Below are positions 17,865 to 26,866 of a stretch of 64,000 nucleotides of DNA, in pieces. The notes beneath the pieces were generated by a model. It worked only from the letters and a program-made list of their open reading frames with translations. It had not been told where the DNA came from and searched no databases. This DNA comes from Microlunatus parietis (GTDB lineage Bacteria; Actinomycetota; Actinomycetes; Propionibacteriales; Propionibacteriaceae), in the NCBI RefSeq assembly GCF_013407955.1, contig NZ_JACCBU010000001.1, positions 2,852,001 through 2,916,000 on the forward strand, read 5' to 3'. The translations under genes were made by a program, and so were the position numbers. The number at the start of each line of letters is the position of its first letter. Positions within the stretch are counted from its first letter, which is position 1.

Positions 17865-18815
17865 ATGCCATCGACCTACCTGCACGGACCACGGCTCGGC
17901 TGGCCGCAGGCGCCGGCCGCGGTCCGGGACTGGGTCGCCGAGCGCGCCGGTACGGTCTCCGGCTTCGAGGACCGGGTCGGCGGCATGTCCACCGGACTGG
18001 CCACGGTCGTCACCGGCGACCGGCGCAGCGTCTTCGTCAAGGGCCTGGACGCCACCCTCAACTCCGCCGGCGAACGGTTCTACCGACGGGAGGCCGAGTT
18101 CGCGGCGCGGTTGCCCGACCTGCCGTCGATCCCCCGACTGCTGGATCAGGCGACGATCGCGGTCGATGATCATCAGTGGGTCGTCCTGCTCTACCCGGCC
18201 GCCACCGGTCTGCCGCCGCAGCACCCCTGGCGCGCCGCCGATCTGACCCGGGTCCTGGACGCCTGGCTCCCGGTCCGGGACGCCCTGGCCAACATCCCGG
18301 ACTGGCCGCGGAACGACCTGATCGCACCCCTGTTCACCGGCTGGCGGACCATCGCCGCAAGTCCTGACGACCCGTGGCACGAGCTCGCGGCCGACTGGAT
18401 CGACCGCGAGGAACGCTTCGTCGCCGCGGCCACCGAGACCGGCCCGTTGATCGGCGCCCACGTGGACCTGCGGGCGGACAACCTGCTGCTCGGGCCGGAC
18501 GGTGTCTGGTTCGTCGACTGGGCGCATCCCGATCTTGCGGCGCCGTGGCTGGACCCGTTGATCATGCTCTGCGACGTCGTCGCGTCCGGCGGTGATCATG
18601 GCGACGGCGGCGAGATCGATGTGGCCCGGGTCTGGGCCGAGCATCCCGCCTGCGCCGGCGCCGATCCGGAGATCCTGATCGACGGCCTGTCCGCGTTCGC
18701 CGCGTTCATGCACGCCGGTTCGCTGAAGCCGCCGCACCCGGCCGTGCCGCACGGCCGGGCCTGGCAACGGCTGGTCTCCGAGCGAACGCTGCCGTACGTG
18801 CTGCGCCATCGTTAG
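17865..18815 (+). CDS. Aminoglycoside-phosphotransferase-fold kinase (APH family)
   Basis: 316 residues. Protein-kinase-like fold with the lysine region RRSVFVKGLD, a catalytic loop reading GAHVDLRADNLLL (normally HGD, here HVD) and the metal-binding Asp in WFVDWAHPDL. Such proteins phosphorylate small molecules; the substrate is unknown and resistance is not implied. ATG 17865 is preferred over GTG 17844; AATACT lies 6 nt upstream, consistent with a leaderless start. Confidence 0.8.
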   Translation: MPSTYLHGPRLGWPQAPAAVRDWVAERAGTVSGFEDRVGGMSTGLATVVTGDRRSVFVKGLDATLNSAGERFYRREAEFAARLPDLPSIPRLLDQATIAVDDHQWVVLLYPAATGLPPQHPWRAADLTRVLDAWLPVRDALANIPDWPRNDLIAPLFTGWRTIAASPDDPWHELAADWIDREERFVAAATETGPLIGAHVDLRADNLLLGPDGVWFVDWAHPDLAAPWLDPLIMLCDVVASGGDHGDGGEIDVARVWAEHPACAGADPEILIDGLSAFAAFMHAGSLKPPHPAVPHGRAWQRLVSERTLPYVLRHR

Positions 18816-18826
18816 TGTTGGGTCGC

Positions 18827-19045
18827 ATGGCACGCGGCACGGTGAAGTTCTACAAGGCCGAGAAGGGCTGGGGCGCGATCTCGTCGCCGGAACTGCCGCC
18901 CGGCCTCGACGCGTTCGTCCACTTCAGCGCGATCGATGCCGAGGGCTATCGCGAACTCCACCAGGGCGACGAGGTCGACTTCGACTACGAGCCGGCCGTC
19001 CAGGACAGCTTTCGGTTCGTCGCGACCCGCGCCCGCAAGCTCTGA
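18827..19045 (+). CDS. Cold-shock-domain protein
   Basis: 72 residues, the whole protein being one cold-shock domain. It has GTVKFYKAEKGWGAIS (RNP1 with GWGAI where GFGFI is usual) and DAFVHFSAI (RNP2). It binds single-stranded RNA or DNA. The altered RNP1 and acidic loop make it a divergent member rather than a standard CspA. TAGTGT (18813-18818) ends 8 nt before the ATG. It is convergent with an SDR gene 2 bases on. Confidence 0.9.
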   Translation: MARGTVKFYKAEKGWGAISSPELPPGLDAFVHFSAIDAEGYRELHQGDEVDFDYEPAVQDSFRFVATRARKL

Positions 19046-19046
19046 C

Positions 19047-19811
19047 TCAGTCGAGCACGGAGAAGATCACCTCGGCCCGGTTCCGGTCGGTTGCGAGCTG
19101 CCAGGCCTGCTCGGCGATCTCGTCCGGGTCCAGCGACATGGCCGCGAGCCGTTCGGCGTCGAGCCCGGCGGCGGCCAACTCCTCCTTGCGGTCGGTGACC
19201 ATGGCGTTGTAGATGTCGCCGCCGCGGACCCCGCCGCCGATCACGATCGACCCGGCGTACACCCCGCGGTCGGCCAGCGCCGCGTGCAGGGTCGCCGCGT
19301 AGTTGCGCAGCGCCGCCGCGGCCAGGGCGACGTTGCCCAGTTCGGGCATCGGCCGGACCGCACTCAGTCCGGTCGGCAACAGGATCGTCCCGCGACCTCG
19401 CTCGATCATCCCGGGCAACACCGCGGACACCGCGTCGACGGCGGAGTACACGAGAGTGAACGCGTCCCGGACCGAGTCCACCGTGGTGGCCACGATCGGC
19501 ACCGGGAAACTGCCCGGGTCCATCGCCGCCGGGCCGTGGTAGAGCACCTCGATCGGACCCAGCCGCCGCTCGATCCGGTCCAGCACCGCCAGAAGTTGAT
19601 CATGGTCGTTGACGTCGGCGACTTCGGCGATCGCAGCGGCCGGGCCGTCGGAAAGCTGGGCGAGATACGTCCCGTGGCGAGCGTCGGTCCGGGACACGAC
19701 GGCAACCGGATGGCCGGCCCGGGCGAAACGGCGCGCCATCGCGAGGCCAAGGCCCGGGCCCACGCCGAGGACGACGGCCGCGCCCGGCTCGGTGATCGAG
19801 GAATCATTCAT
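19047..19811 (-). CDS. SDR-family oxidoreductase
   Basis: 254 residues. The cofactor site is atypical (VVLGVGPGLGLAMARRFARAG), followed by VSRT. The catalytic region is also unusual, with LPTGLSAVRPMPELGNVALAAAA, where the usual YxxxK is not seen, so catalysis may be altered or lost. AAGGAG lies 9 nt upstream of the ATG. The reading frame extends upstream, but across operators and without similarity. It is divergent from TetR (19906) with two matching palindromes between. Confidence 0.78.
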   Translation of the reverse strand: MNDSSITEPGAAVVLGVGPGLGLAMARRFARAGHPVAVVSRTDARHGTYLAQLSDGPAAAIAEVADVNDHDQLLAVLDRIERRLGPIEVLYHGPAAMDPGSFPVPIVATTVDSVRDAFTLVYSAVDAVSAVLPGMIERGRGTILLPTGLSAVRPMPELGNVALAAAALRNYAATLHAALADRGVYAGSIVIGGGVRGGDIYNAMVTDRKEELAAAGLDAERLAAMSLDPDEIAEQAWQLATDRNRAEVIFSVLD

Positions 19812-19832
19812 GACTGGTTCGCTCCTTCGATA

Positions 19833-19890
19833 AGTTGAGGCGTACCTCAAGTTCAGCCGACTGTACCTTAACTTGAGGGTGGCCTCAAGT
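19833..19890. promoter_or_regulatory. Two TetR operators, ACTTGAGG-N4-CCTCAAGT
   Basis: ACTTGAGGGTGGCCTCAAGT (19871-19890) has perfect 8-bp arms. AGTTGAGGCGTACCTCAAGT (19833-19852) is the same with one mismatch. They lie between the SDR (19811) and TetR (19906) starts. Confidence 0.75.
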
Positions 19891-19905
19891 AGTAGCGTTG
19901 GCGGT

Positions 19906-20538
19906 ATGGCATCGAACCCCCGCGGCCGACGCCGGGATGCGGCCGCGAATCGCGAGAAGCTGCTCGCGGCGGCCGGCGACCTGTTCGCGGAGCGCGGGTT
20001 GGCCGCACCGCTGGAGGAGGTCGCACGGCGGAGCCAGGTCAGCATCGGAACGCTGTACAACCACTTCCCGACCCGCGAATCGCTGTTCGACGCGATCTAT
20101 CCGGACCGCCTCACGGGTCTCCGGGTCGCCGGCGAGAAGGCGTTGAGCGACCCCGATCCGTGGGCCGGGTTCCGGGACTTCCTGATCACCGTCTTCGAGT
20201 TGCAGGCCGCGGACCGTGGGCTGAACGACGCCATGACTCTTCGCTACCCGGCCGCGGCGGCCATGTCGGAGGCCTGCGATCGTGGGTACGCCAGCATCGA
20301 GCAGATCGTGGACCGGGCCAAGGCCGAGGGCGTCCTGCGGGCCGACTTCACCCTGCCGGACCTGGCCTGCCTGATCTGGGCCACGTCGCGGGTGATCACC
20401 GCCACGGTCGACGTCGCGCCGGAGGCCTGGCGGCGCTATCTCGACCTCCAGCTCGACGGCCTGCGTGCCGCGGCGGCCCATCCGTCCGAGGTGCCCCCGA
20501 TGACGGCCGAGCAGGTCGCCGCCGCGATGCGGGCCTGA
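19906..20538 (+). CDS. TetR-family transcriptional regulator
   Basis: 210 residues. HTH: NREKLLAAAGDLFAERGLAAPLEEVARRSQVSIGTLYNHFPTRESL (about 16-60). The C-terminal domain (about 75-195) is of the common TetR_C type. TAGCGT ends 7 nt before ATG 19906 and no Shine-Dalgarno is visible, so a leaderless transcript starting next to the operator is likely. It probably represses itself and the divergent SDR. Confidence 0.9.
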   Translation: MASNPRGRRRDAAANREKLLAAAGDLFAERGLAAPLEEVARRSQVSIGTLYNHFPTRESLFDAIYPDRLTGLRVAGEKALSDPDPWAGFRDFLITVFELQAADRGLNDAMTLRYPAAAAMSEACDRGYASIEQIVDRAKAEGVLRADFTLPDLACLIWATSRVITATVDVAPEAWRRYLDLQLDGLRAAAAHPSEVPPMTAEQVAAAMRA

Positions 20539-20644
20539 TCGCGATCCGCCCACGGTCTCAGCACGGATCGGTCCGAGGTCTCGAGTCCTGCCTCAGCTGA
20601 CCGGATCCCCTGGATCCGCCGATTTCGCGTGGCACCGTTGACGC

Positions 20645-21493
20645 GTGACCACCCAACAGCTCGACACCGTGCCGATGGAGATGCCCGCGCGCGCACCTGC
20701 CCGCAGCCGGTACGTCGGCGGCGGCGCGATCGCCATGATCATCGGCCTCGTCGGGACGATCCTGCTGGTCCGGGTCGCGGTGCTCAGCCGGACCGGTCAG
20801 CAGCTCGACGCCGAGGCGACCGAGGCCCTGCACACCGGCCGGGGCGCGCTGGAGCCGCTGTTGTCCGCGCTCGGCACGATCTCGACCGGTACGGTCGCGT
20901 TGGCCCTGGCCGCCTGCGTGGTGCTCGCCCTGATCCGGCGCCGGTTCGCCGCGGCGGGTGCCGCCGTCCTCATCGTCGGCGGCGCGAACGTCACCACCCA
21001 GTTGATCAAGCTGCTGGTGGACCGGCCGAACTTCGGTGACGGTTCCCACAACAGCCTGCCCAGCGGGCACACCACGGTCGTGGTGTCGATCGTGCTGGCG
21101 GCGCTGCTGGTCGCCCCGGTCGGCCTGCGCGCGCTCTCCGTGCTGCTCGGCTCGTTCGCGATCGTGTTCATCGGCATCTCCACCGTGGTGGCCGGCTGGC
21201 ATCTGCCGAGCGACGTCCTGGCGGCGCTGACGGTGACCTTGGCCTGGGCCGGCCTGGCGGTGCTGCTGTTGTCGTTGCGGCCCACGGAACGGCCGACCGG
21301 CGGAGTCGGCGCCTTCTTCCTGGCCGCCCTCGGTGCGGGTGCCGGGGTGATCGCGCTCGTGGTGACCGGCGTCCGGCCGGATGGCGGCTGGAGCGGGATC
21401 GAGCCGGCGCTGACCGTACTCGCCGTGATCATGGGCGGGACCGCCCTGACCGTCGCGTGGTTCACCCGGCTGACCTCCGCGCACGCTCGCTGA
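20645..21493 (+). CDS. PAP2-family membrane phosphatase
   Basis: 282 residues, GTG start. Six or more membrane helices. The acid-phosphatase signature is split as usual: KLLVDRPNF, SLPSGHTT (catalytic His) and STVVAGWHLPSDVL (second His and Asp). It probably dephosphorylates a lipid phosphate or pyrophosphate (phosphatidate, undecaprenyl-PP) on the outer membrane face. The helices after about residue 200 are an added membrane tail. It stands alone. Confidence 0.88.
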   Translation: MTTQQLDTVPMEMPARAPARSRYVGGGAIAMIIGLVGTILLVRVAVLSRTGQQLDAEATEALHTGRGALEPLLSALGTISTGTVALALAACVVLALIRRRFAAAGAAVLIVGGANVTTQLIKLLVDRPNFGDGSHNSLPSGHTTVVVSIVLAALLVAPVGLRALSVLLGSFAIVFIGISTVVAGWHLPSDVLAALTVTLAWAGLAVLLLSLRPTERPTGGVGAFFLAALGAGAGVIALVVTGVRPDGGWSGIEPALTVLAVIMGGTALTVAWFTRLTSAHAR

Positions 21494-21535
21494 CCCGCGC
21501 CGATTCCGGTCCGGGCGGGCTGGCACACTCCTGGG

Positions 21536-23323
21536 GTGACCGAGACCCAGCCACGCGTGACGATCGAGGACGGACACTTCGTCCGTGACGGCGAACCGCA
21601 TCAACTCATCTCCGGCGCCCTGCACTACTTCCGGGTCCCGCCGGCCCTGTGGACCGACCGGCTGCAACGGCTGGCCGCGATGGGCTGCAACACCGTCGAA
21701 ACCTATGTGGCGTGGAACTTCCACCAGCCGCGGCCCGACCGGGCGCCGTCCTTCGACGGTGACCGTGATCTTGGTGCGTTCCTGGACCAGGCTGCCGGGC
21801 TCGGCCTGGACATCCTGGTCCGGCCGGGACCGTACATCTGTGCCGAGTGGGAGTTCGGCGGCCTGCCGTCCTGGCTGCTCACCGATCCGGCGGTACGGCG
21901 AGCGCTGCGCACCAGCAACCCGGCCTACCAAGATCACGTCGATCGCTGGTTCGACGCCCTGATCCCGGTGATCACGCCCCGGCAGGTGACCCGCGGCGGG
22001 CGGGTGATCGGCGTCCAGGTGGAGAACGAGTACGGCAGCTTCGGCAACGACACCGCCCACCTGGCCCACCTCCGGGACCGGCTGATGGCGCTCGGCATCG
22101 ACGTCTTCCTGTTCACCTCCGACGGCCCGGGCCGGCTCTGGCTGCAGGGCGGCACGCTGGACGGGACCCTCGCCACGGTCAACTTCGGGTCCCGGCAGGA
22201 GTCCGCGTTCGCCGCCCTCGTCGAGCAGCGGACCGGCGAACCGCAGATGTGCATGGAGTTCTGGAACGGCTGGTTCGACCACTTCGGCGGCGAGCACCAC
22301 ACCCGGGCCGGCGACGACGCGGCGGCCGAGCTGGCCGGCATGCTCGCGGCCGGCCGGTCGGTGAACTTCTACATGGCGCACGGCGGCACCAGCTTCGGCG
22401 TCTGGGCCGGCGCGAACGCCGTCGAGGACGGCGGCACGGTGATCTTGCAGCCGACGATCTCCAGCTACGACTACGATGCACCGATCGCCGAGGACGGCGT
22501 CCTCACCGCGAAGTACGACGCGTTCCGTGACGTGATCATGAAGCACACCGGAACGACGCCGCCCGAGCCGCCGCCGCTGCCGGCCCGGCTGCCCGCAGGC
22601 ACCGCGACCGTGACCGAACGCGTCTCGCTGACCGCCGTGCTGGACCGGCAGCCGGCGACCGAGTCGATCACGCCGCTGACCTTCGAGGATCTCGGCGTGC
22701 AACACGGCGTCGTCCGCTACCGGACCGTCGCCGCCGGTCCGTACCCGGAGGCGAAACTGACCCTGGACGGCCTGGCCGACCTCGGCACGGTGATCATCGA
22801 CGACCAGGTACGGGCCCGGGTGGGCCGGATGCCGCTCGACGACCGCTTCCCGGCCGGACCCGCCACCGTCGAGCTGGCCGAGCAGAACACGGTCGACGTC
22901 CTGGTCAGTTCGCTCGGCCGGATCAACTTCGGCCGGCACCTCGGCGACAGCAAGGGCCTGACCGCCGTTCGGCTCGATTTCCAGCACCTGATGGGATTCT
23001 GGCAGTCGGCGCTCGACCTCACCGAGCTGCCCGAACTGGACTGGGCCGGCCCGGAGCCCGGGCCCGGAGAGCCCGGCTTCCACCGCGCCGAGCTCGAGAT
23101 CGAACGGCCGGCCGACGGCTACCTGGCGCTGCCGGACTGGCACCACGGCTACCTGTTCCTCAACGGGTTCAACCTCGGCCGCTACTGGAGCATTGGCCCG
23201 CAGCGGACCCTCTACGCCCCGGCCCCGCTGTGGCGGGCCGGGCGGAACGAGTTGATCATCGCCGAGCTCGGCGACGGTGCGGGGACCATGATCGAACTCC
23301 GGGACACACCCGACCTCGGTTGA
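21536..23323 (+). CDS. Glycoside hydrolase family 35 beta-galactosidase
   Basis: 595 residues, GTG start. GH35 TIM barrel: LISGALHYFRVP, GCNTVETYVAWNFHQP, RPGPYICAEWEFGGLPSWL, acid/base Glu in VQVENEYGSFG (about 161-170) and likely nucleophile E241 in MCMEFWNGWFDHFGGEHH. The C-terminal beta domains end with GYLFLNGFNLGRYWSIGPQ, a standard family motif. No signal peptide is seen, so it hydrolyses beta-galactosides inside the cell. There is no linked transporter. Confidence 0.93.
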   Translation: MTETQPRVTIEDGHFVRDGEPHQLISGALHYFRVPPALWTDRLQRLAAMGCNTVETYVAWNFHQPRPDRAPSFDGDRDLGAFLDQAAGLGLDILVRPGPYICAEWEFGGLPSWLLTDPAVRRALRTSNPAYQDHVDRWFDALIPVITPRQVTRGGRVIGVQVENEYGSFGNDTAHLAHLRDRLMALGIDVFLFTSDGPGRLWLQGGTLDGTLATVNFGSRQESAFAALVEQRTGEPQMCMEFWNGWFDHFGGEHHTRAGDDAAAELAGMLAAGRSVNFYMAHGGTSFGVWAGANAVEDGGTVILQPTISSYDYDAPIAEDGVLTAKYDAFRDVIMKHTGTTPPEPPPLPARLPAGTATVTERVSLTAVLDRQPATESITPLTFEDLGVQHGVVRYRTVAAGPYPEAKLTLDGLADLGTVIIDDQVRARVGRMPLDDRFPAGPATVELAEQNTVDVLVSSLGRINFGRHLGDSKGLTAVRLDFQHLMGFWQSALDLTELPELDWAGPEPGPGEPGFHRAELEIERPADGYLALPDWHHGYLFLNGFNLGRYWSIGPQRTLYAPAPLWRAGRNELIIAELGDGAGTMIELRDTPDLG

Positions 23324-23337
23324 TCACGTAACCCACG

Positions 23338-23401
23338 CGCCCTGAGCCTGTCGAAGGGCCAGGCCTGATGTGCCTTGCCCTTCCGCCTTGCTCAGGGAGC
23401 G
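23338..23401. repeat. Inverted pair of the dispersed element, second copy degenerate
   Basis: CGCCCTGAGCCTGTCGAAGG (23338-23357) faces GCCCTTCCGCCTTGCTCAGG (23377-23396) just after the beta-galactosidase stop. It could form a terminator hairpin that insulates the next, iron-regulated operon. Confidence 0.6.
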
Positions 23402-23444
23402 TTGGGCCCACTTCTGGCGGCAAGGGGTTTCCTCTAAGACAACC

Positions 23445-23463
23445 TTAGGTAAGCCTTGCTTAA
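23445..23463 (+). promoter_or_regulatory. DtxR/IdeR-type iron box
   Basis: TTAGGTAAGCCTTGCTTAA matches the 19-bp DtxR/IdeR consensus (TTAGGTTAGSCTAACCTAA) at 14-15 positions by my alignment. It lies 67 bp upstream of the dioxygenase start, so iron repression of the four-gene operon is expected. Confidence 0.7.
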
Positions 23464-23530
23464 TGCGTCCCGAAGGACTAACTTCGCTGGCCGGGGAACG
23501 AGATCTCACTGCCGCCACGAAGGGAATCCG

Positions 23531-24535
23531 GTGTCCAGCTCTGCTCCGGTGCACGCTCCCCAGCCTCTCGCTATCCGCACCCTTTCCGCGGCGACCGTGG
23601 AAACGCTGGACGACATCGCGCGGGACCTCGCCGTACGGCTCGGGACGATGGACCATCCCGGACTGGTTCCGGCCATCGACGGTCGGTTGGCCCAGCTGCC
23701 GGCCGAGGCCGTGGCGGCGGTCCGTCCGCCCGGTGACGCCGGGGCGGTGATCATCTCCGGGCTCCAGGTCGACGACGCCCGGCTCGGCCCGACGCCGGGC
23801 AGCTGGCGGGAGGCTGCCGGCACCGGGCTCGAGTTCGAGTTGATCTTGCTGCTGCTGGCCCGGGCGGCCGGCGAGCCGTTCGGCTGGCGCGGCCAGCAGG
23901 ACGGGCGGCTGGTCAACTCGATCGTGCCGTCGCGCGGCCAGGAGGCCTCGCAGACCGGCGCCAGCAGTGCCACCACGCTCGCCCCGCACACCGAGGACGC
24001 GTTCCATCCGCGGCGCGCGAACCTGCTCCTGCTCGGCTGTCTGCGCAACCCCGTCCGGGTCGGCACCACGATCGCGTCGGTCCGCCGGACCAGGCTCGAC
24101 CATGATCAACAGCAGTTGCTGGCCGAGCCGGCGCTGCCGATCCTGCCAGACACCTCGTACGGGACGCACCATGATCAGGAAGCCGCGCCGGGCGTGCCGA
24201 CGCTCTGGACCGGTCCCGACGGGACGACGCTGCGCTACGACCCGGCCTACACGCCGCTGGACCGGGCCACCCCCGCCCATCGTGCCGCCTATGCCCGGCT
24301 GTCCGGCGAATTGGACCGGGTCAGCGTCACCGCCGCCCTCGGTGCCGGCGAGCTGCTGATGATCGACAACGACGTGGCGGTGCACGGCCGGGTCCCGTTC
24401 CGAGCGCGCTACGACGGCACCGACCGGTGGCTCAAACGGATCAACGTGCGGCTCCGCGACCGCCCCCGGCGCCCGGCGGAGGCGACCGAGGACGGGTACG
24501 GCGAGGAACTCGTGGAGCCGTTCCGGCATGGGTGA
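23531..24535 (+). CDS. TauD/clavaminate-synthase-like Fe(II)/2-oxoglutarate dioxygenase
   Basis: 334 residues. Iron triad H143 and E145 (APHTEDAFHP) and H275 (NDVAVHGRVPF), with a likely 2-oxoglutarate Arg in RWLKRINVRL. This fits the clavaminate-synthase group that beta-hydroxylates amino acids such as Arg or Asn in peptide and siderophore pathways. GTG 23531 has AGGGA 5 nt upstream. It overlaps the SbnB-like gene by 8 bases, so the two are translationally coupled. It probably hydroxylates an amino-acid building block or the finished metallophore. Confidence 0.82.
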   Translation: MSSSAPVHAPQPLAIRTLSAATVETLDDIARDLAVRLGTMDHPGLVPAIDGRLAQLPAEAVAAVRPPGDAGAVIISGLQVDDARLGPTPGSWREAAGTGLEFELILLLLARAAGEPFGWRGQQDGRLVNSIVPSRGQEASQTGASSATTLAPHTEDAFHPRRANLLLLGCLRNPVRVGTTIASVRRTRLDHDQQQLLAEPALPILPDTSYGTHHDQEAAPGVPTLWTGPDGTTLRYDPAYTPLDRATPAHRAAYARLSGELDRVSVTAALGAGELLMIDNDVAVHGRVPFRARYDGTDRWLKRINVRLRDRPRRPAEATEDGYGEELVEPFRHG

Positions 24536-25514
24536 ATCAGCTCCGCTCCGGCTGCTCAGCCGGACCGATCTCATCGACGTCCCGTTCCCGCCCGCTGCGG
24601 TGGTGGCGGCCGTGGAGCAGGCCTACCGGAGCCTCGGCGCCGGCACCGCGGCCAACCCGACCAAGCTCACCGTCGGCGGCGTTCATGATCGTTCGGTGGC
24701 GTACGCGATGCTCGGCCGGGACACCGCGCGCGGCGTGGTCGCGATGAAGACGTCCTATACCTTCGGCCCGGACGACGACCGCGGCGGCAAGCGCTACACC
24801 ACGATGATCATGCTGTACGACGACAGCACCGGCGCACCGATCGCGCTGCTGGACGGTTCCCGGATCGGCGCGCTACGGACGCCGGCCGTGTCCGCGCTGC
24901 TGGCCCGGGAGACGCTGCGACCCGGCGCCCGCAGCGTGCTCGTGATCGGCACCGGCGTCCAGGGGCGCGGCGCGCTGCCGCACCTGCTGGCCGCCAACCC
25001 GGGACTGGACCGGCTGATGCTGTACGGGACCCATCCGGACGGAATCGCCGCTGTGCAAGAGGAACTGGCCAGGCATCACCCGGACCGTGAGCTGGAACTG
25101 GTCGACGATCCGCGGGCGGCGGCCGGGCAGGCCGGCCTCGTGCTCGGCACCGCCGGCCCGGCCACGCAGGTCGCCGTCGAGGCGGATGATCTTGCTCCGG
25201 GCAGCACCGTCATCCTCGTCGGGTACGGTCTCGCGCCGTCCACCCTGGCCGGCGCCGACCGGGTGATCGCCACCAGCGCGGCCCAGATGGCCGTCACCGG
25301 CCGTGATCTTGCCGGGCCGGACGGCACCCTCCGCCCGGTCGACGCCGAGCTGCCCGACCTGATCGCCGGCCGGGCCGTCGGCCGGCAGGACGAAGGTCAG
25401 CGGATCTTCGCCTACAACAGCGGCCTGGTGCTGACCGACATCGCCGTGGCGCACGACCTGGCCCGCCGGGCGATCGAGCTCGGCCGCGGGACCGAGGTGG
25501 CGCTGTGGGTCTGA
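24528..25514 (+). CDS. sbnB: SbnB-like 2,3-diaminopropionate biosynthesis enzyme (ornithine cyclodeaminase family)
   Basis: 328 residues. Ornithine-cyclodeaminase/mu-crystallin fold: GVVAMKTSYTFGP, TGAPIALLDGSRIGALRTPAVSALLA, and the NAD site VLVIGTGVQGRGALPHLL. In staphyloferrin B synthesis SbnB oxidatively cleaves N-(1-amino-1-carboxyethyl)glutamate to L-2,3-diaminopropionate and 2-oxoglutarate. The assignment rests on the SbnA-like partner in the same operon; alone it would be only a generic cyclodeaminase homologue. Confidence 0.8.
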   Translation: MGESAPLRLLSRTDLIDVPFPPAAVVAAVEQAYRSLGAGTAANPTKLTVGGVHDRSVAYAMLGRDTARGVVAMKTSYTFGPDDDRGGKRYTTMIMLYDDSTGAPIALLDGSRIGALRTPAVSALLARETLRPGARSVLVIGTGVQGRGALPHLLAANPGLDRLMLYGTHPDGIAAVQEELARHHPDRELELVDDPRAAAGQAGLVLGTAGPATQVAVEADDLAPGSTVILVGYGLAPSTLAGADRVIATSAAQMAVTGRDLAGPDGTLRPVDAELPDLIAGRAVGRQDEGQRIFAYNSGLVLTDIAVAHDLARRAIELGRGTEVALWV

Positions 25515-26866
25515 CCGACCGGGAGTTGATCATCGGGAACGCGATCATGGCGCCGCCGCTGACCGCGTACCGGGATCCCTGGGAACGCGGGCTGCTGGCC
25601 GATCCGGACCTGCTCGCCGCCCTGGCCCGAGCCGCCGGTGGACCGTTCCACGTGCTGCATCCGGAGCGGGTGATCAGCAACGTGACGGCGTTCCGGGCCG
25701 CGCTGGCCGAGTCCGGCGTGACCGGCACCGTTCACTATGCGCGCAAGGCCAACAAGGCCGCCTGCGTGATCGACGCCTGCGCCCGGGCCGGGGCCGGGGC
25801 GGACGTGTCCAGCGTCGGTGAGCTGCAGGCTGCACTCGGTGCCGGGATCCGCGGCTCGGACCTGATGATCACCGGGCCGGCCAAGCCGGACCGGCTGCTC
25901 TGGCTGGCCGCCCGGCACGATGGGTTGATCGCGATCGACGCGCCGGACGAGCTGGAGCGGTTGATCATGATCGCCGGGCCGGAGCCGGCGCGGGTGCTGC
26001 TGCGGGTCCGGCCGCCGGGCTCGAGCAGCCGGTTCGGGTTCGGCGCCACCGAATTGGACGCCGCGGTCACCCGGATCGGCGACGCTCCGGCGCTCCGCCT
26101 GCACGGCTTCGGTTTTCACCTGTCCGGCTACGATCCCGCGGCCAGGACCCGGCTGGCCGGCACGTTGATCGAACGCTGCCTCGGGGCTCGCGCGCTCGGC
26201 CACCCGGCCGACACGATCTCGATCGGCGGCGGCTTCGCGGTCGACTATGCGGGAGCGTCCGAATGGGCCGCGTTCGCCGACGGTCTCCCCGGCGCCTGGT
26301 GCCACGGCGAGCAGGACGTCCGCGACCTGTATCCGTACCATGCGGAGGTCGCCGGCGCCGCCATGCTGACTGCCGTGCTGCGTGCCGACCGACTGGCCGA
26401 ACGCCTGCGGGACAACGGAATCCGGCTTGCCGTCGAGCCCGGTCGGGCGCTGCTGGATCGGGCCGGCTGCTCGGTGTTCGGGGTCCTCGGCGTGAAGACG
26501 CTGACCGCGCGCGGGCTGCCGTACCGGATGATCACGGTGGACGGCAGCAGTCTCAGCCTGTCCGAGCAGTGGTTCGGCAGTGAGTATCTGCCGGACCCGG
26601 TCCTCTGGCCGGCGGGCGATCCCGCGGCCCTCCCCGTACCCACGAGTGTCGGCGGGGCCACCTGTCTCGAGTCCGACCTGCTCAGCCGCCGGCGCATCCC
26701 GCTGGCCCGGGAACCGCGGATCGGGGACCTGCTGGTCTATCCGAACACCGCGGGCTACCAGATGGACTCGAACGAGTCCTCCTTCCACAACCAACCGATT
26801 CCGCCGAAGTTCGTCCTGCACGCTGACCTTCGCTGGAGTCTTGATCAACTCGGAGAATCCTCATGA
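25505..26866 (+). CDS. Group III PLP-dependent decarboxylase (SbnH/diaminopimelate decarboxylase-like)
   Basis: 453 residues, GTG start, overlapping SbnB by 10 bases. Alanine-racemase-like barrel with the PLP Lys81 in HYARKANKA, a SIGGGFAVDY phosphate loop, EPGRALLD, and the C-terminal active-site VGGATCLESDLLSRR and NTAGYQ. In staphyloferrin B synthesis the relative SbnH decarboxylates a citryl-diaminopropionate intermediate. Here it may decarboxylate diaminopropionate or a conjugate. No lysA-type context is present. Confidence 0.82.
   Translation: MGLTDRELIIGNAIMAPPLTAYRDPWERGLLADPDLLAALARAAGGPFHVLHPERVISNVTAFRAALAESGVTGTVHYARKANKAACVIDACARAGAGADVSSVGELQAALGAGIRGSDLMITGPAKPDRLLWLAARHDGLIAIDAPDELERLIMIAGPEPARVLLRVRPPGSSSRFGFGATELDAAVTRIGDAPALRLHGFGFHLSGYDPAARTRLAGTLIERCLGARALGHPADTISIGGGFAVDYAGASEWAAFADGLPGAWCHGEQDVRDLYPYHAEVAGAAMLTAVLRADRLAERLRDNGIRLAVEPGRALLDRAGCSVFGVLGVKTLTARGLPYRMITVDGSSLSLSEQWFGSEYLPDPVLWPAGDPAALPVPTSVGGATCLESDLLSRRRIPLAREPRIGDLLVYPNTAGYQMDSNESSFHNQPIPPKFVLHADLRWSLDQLGESS

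Noticed and set aside
17865..18815. An aminoglycoside resistance kinase
   Set aside because: The fold is right but the catalytic HGD is HVD and the wider sequence shows no resistance-type signature; the general kinase-like call is safer.
20558..23146. Long antisense frame over the PAP2 and GH35 genes
   Set aside because: A shadow of two clear genes in GC-rich DNA, with no family motifs.
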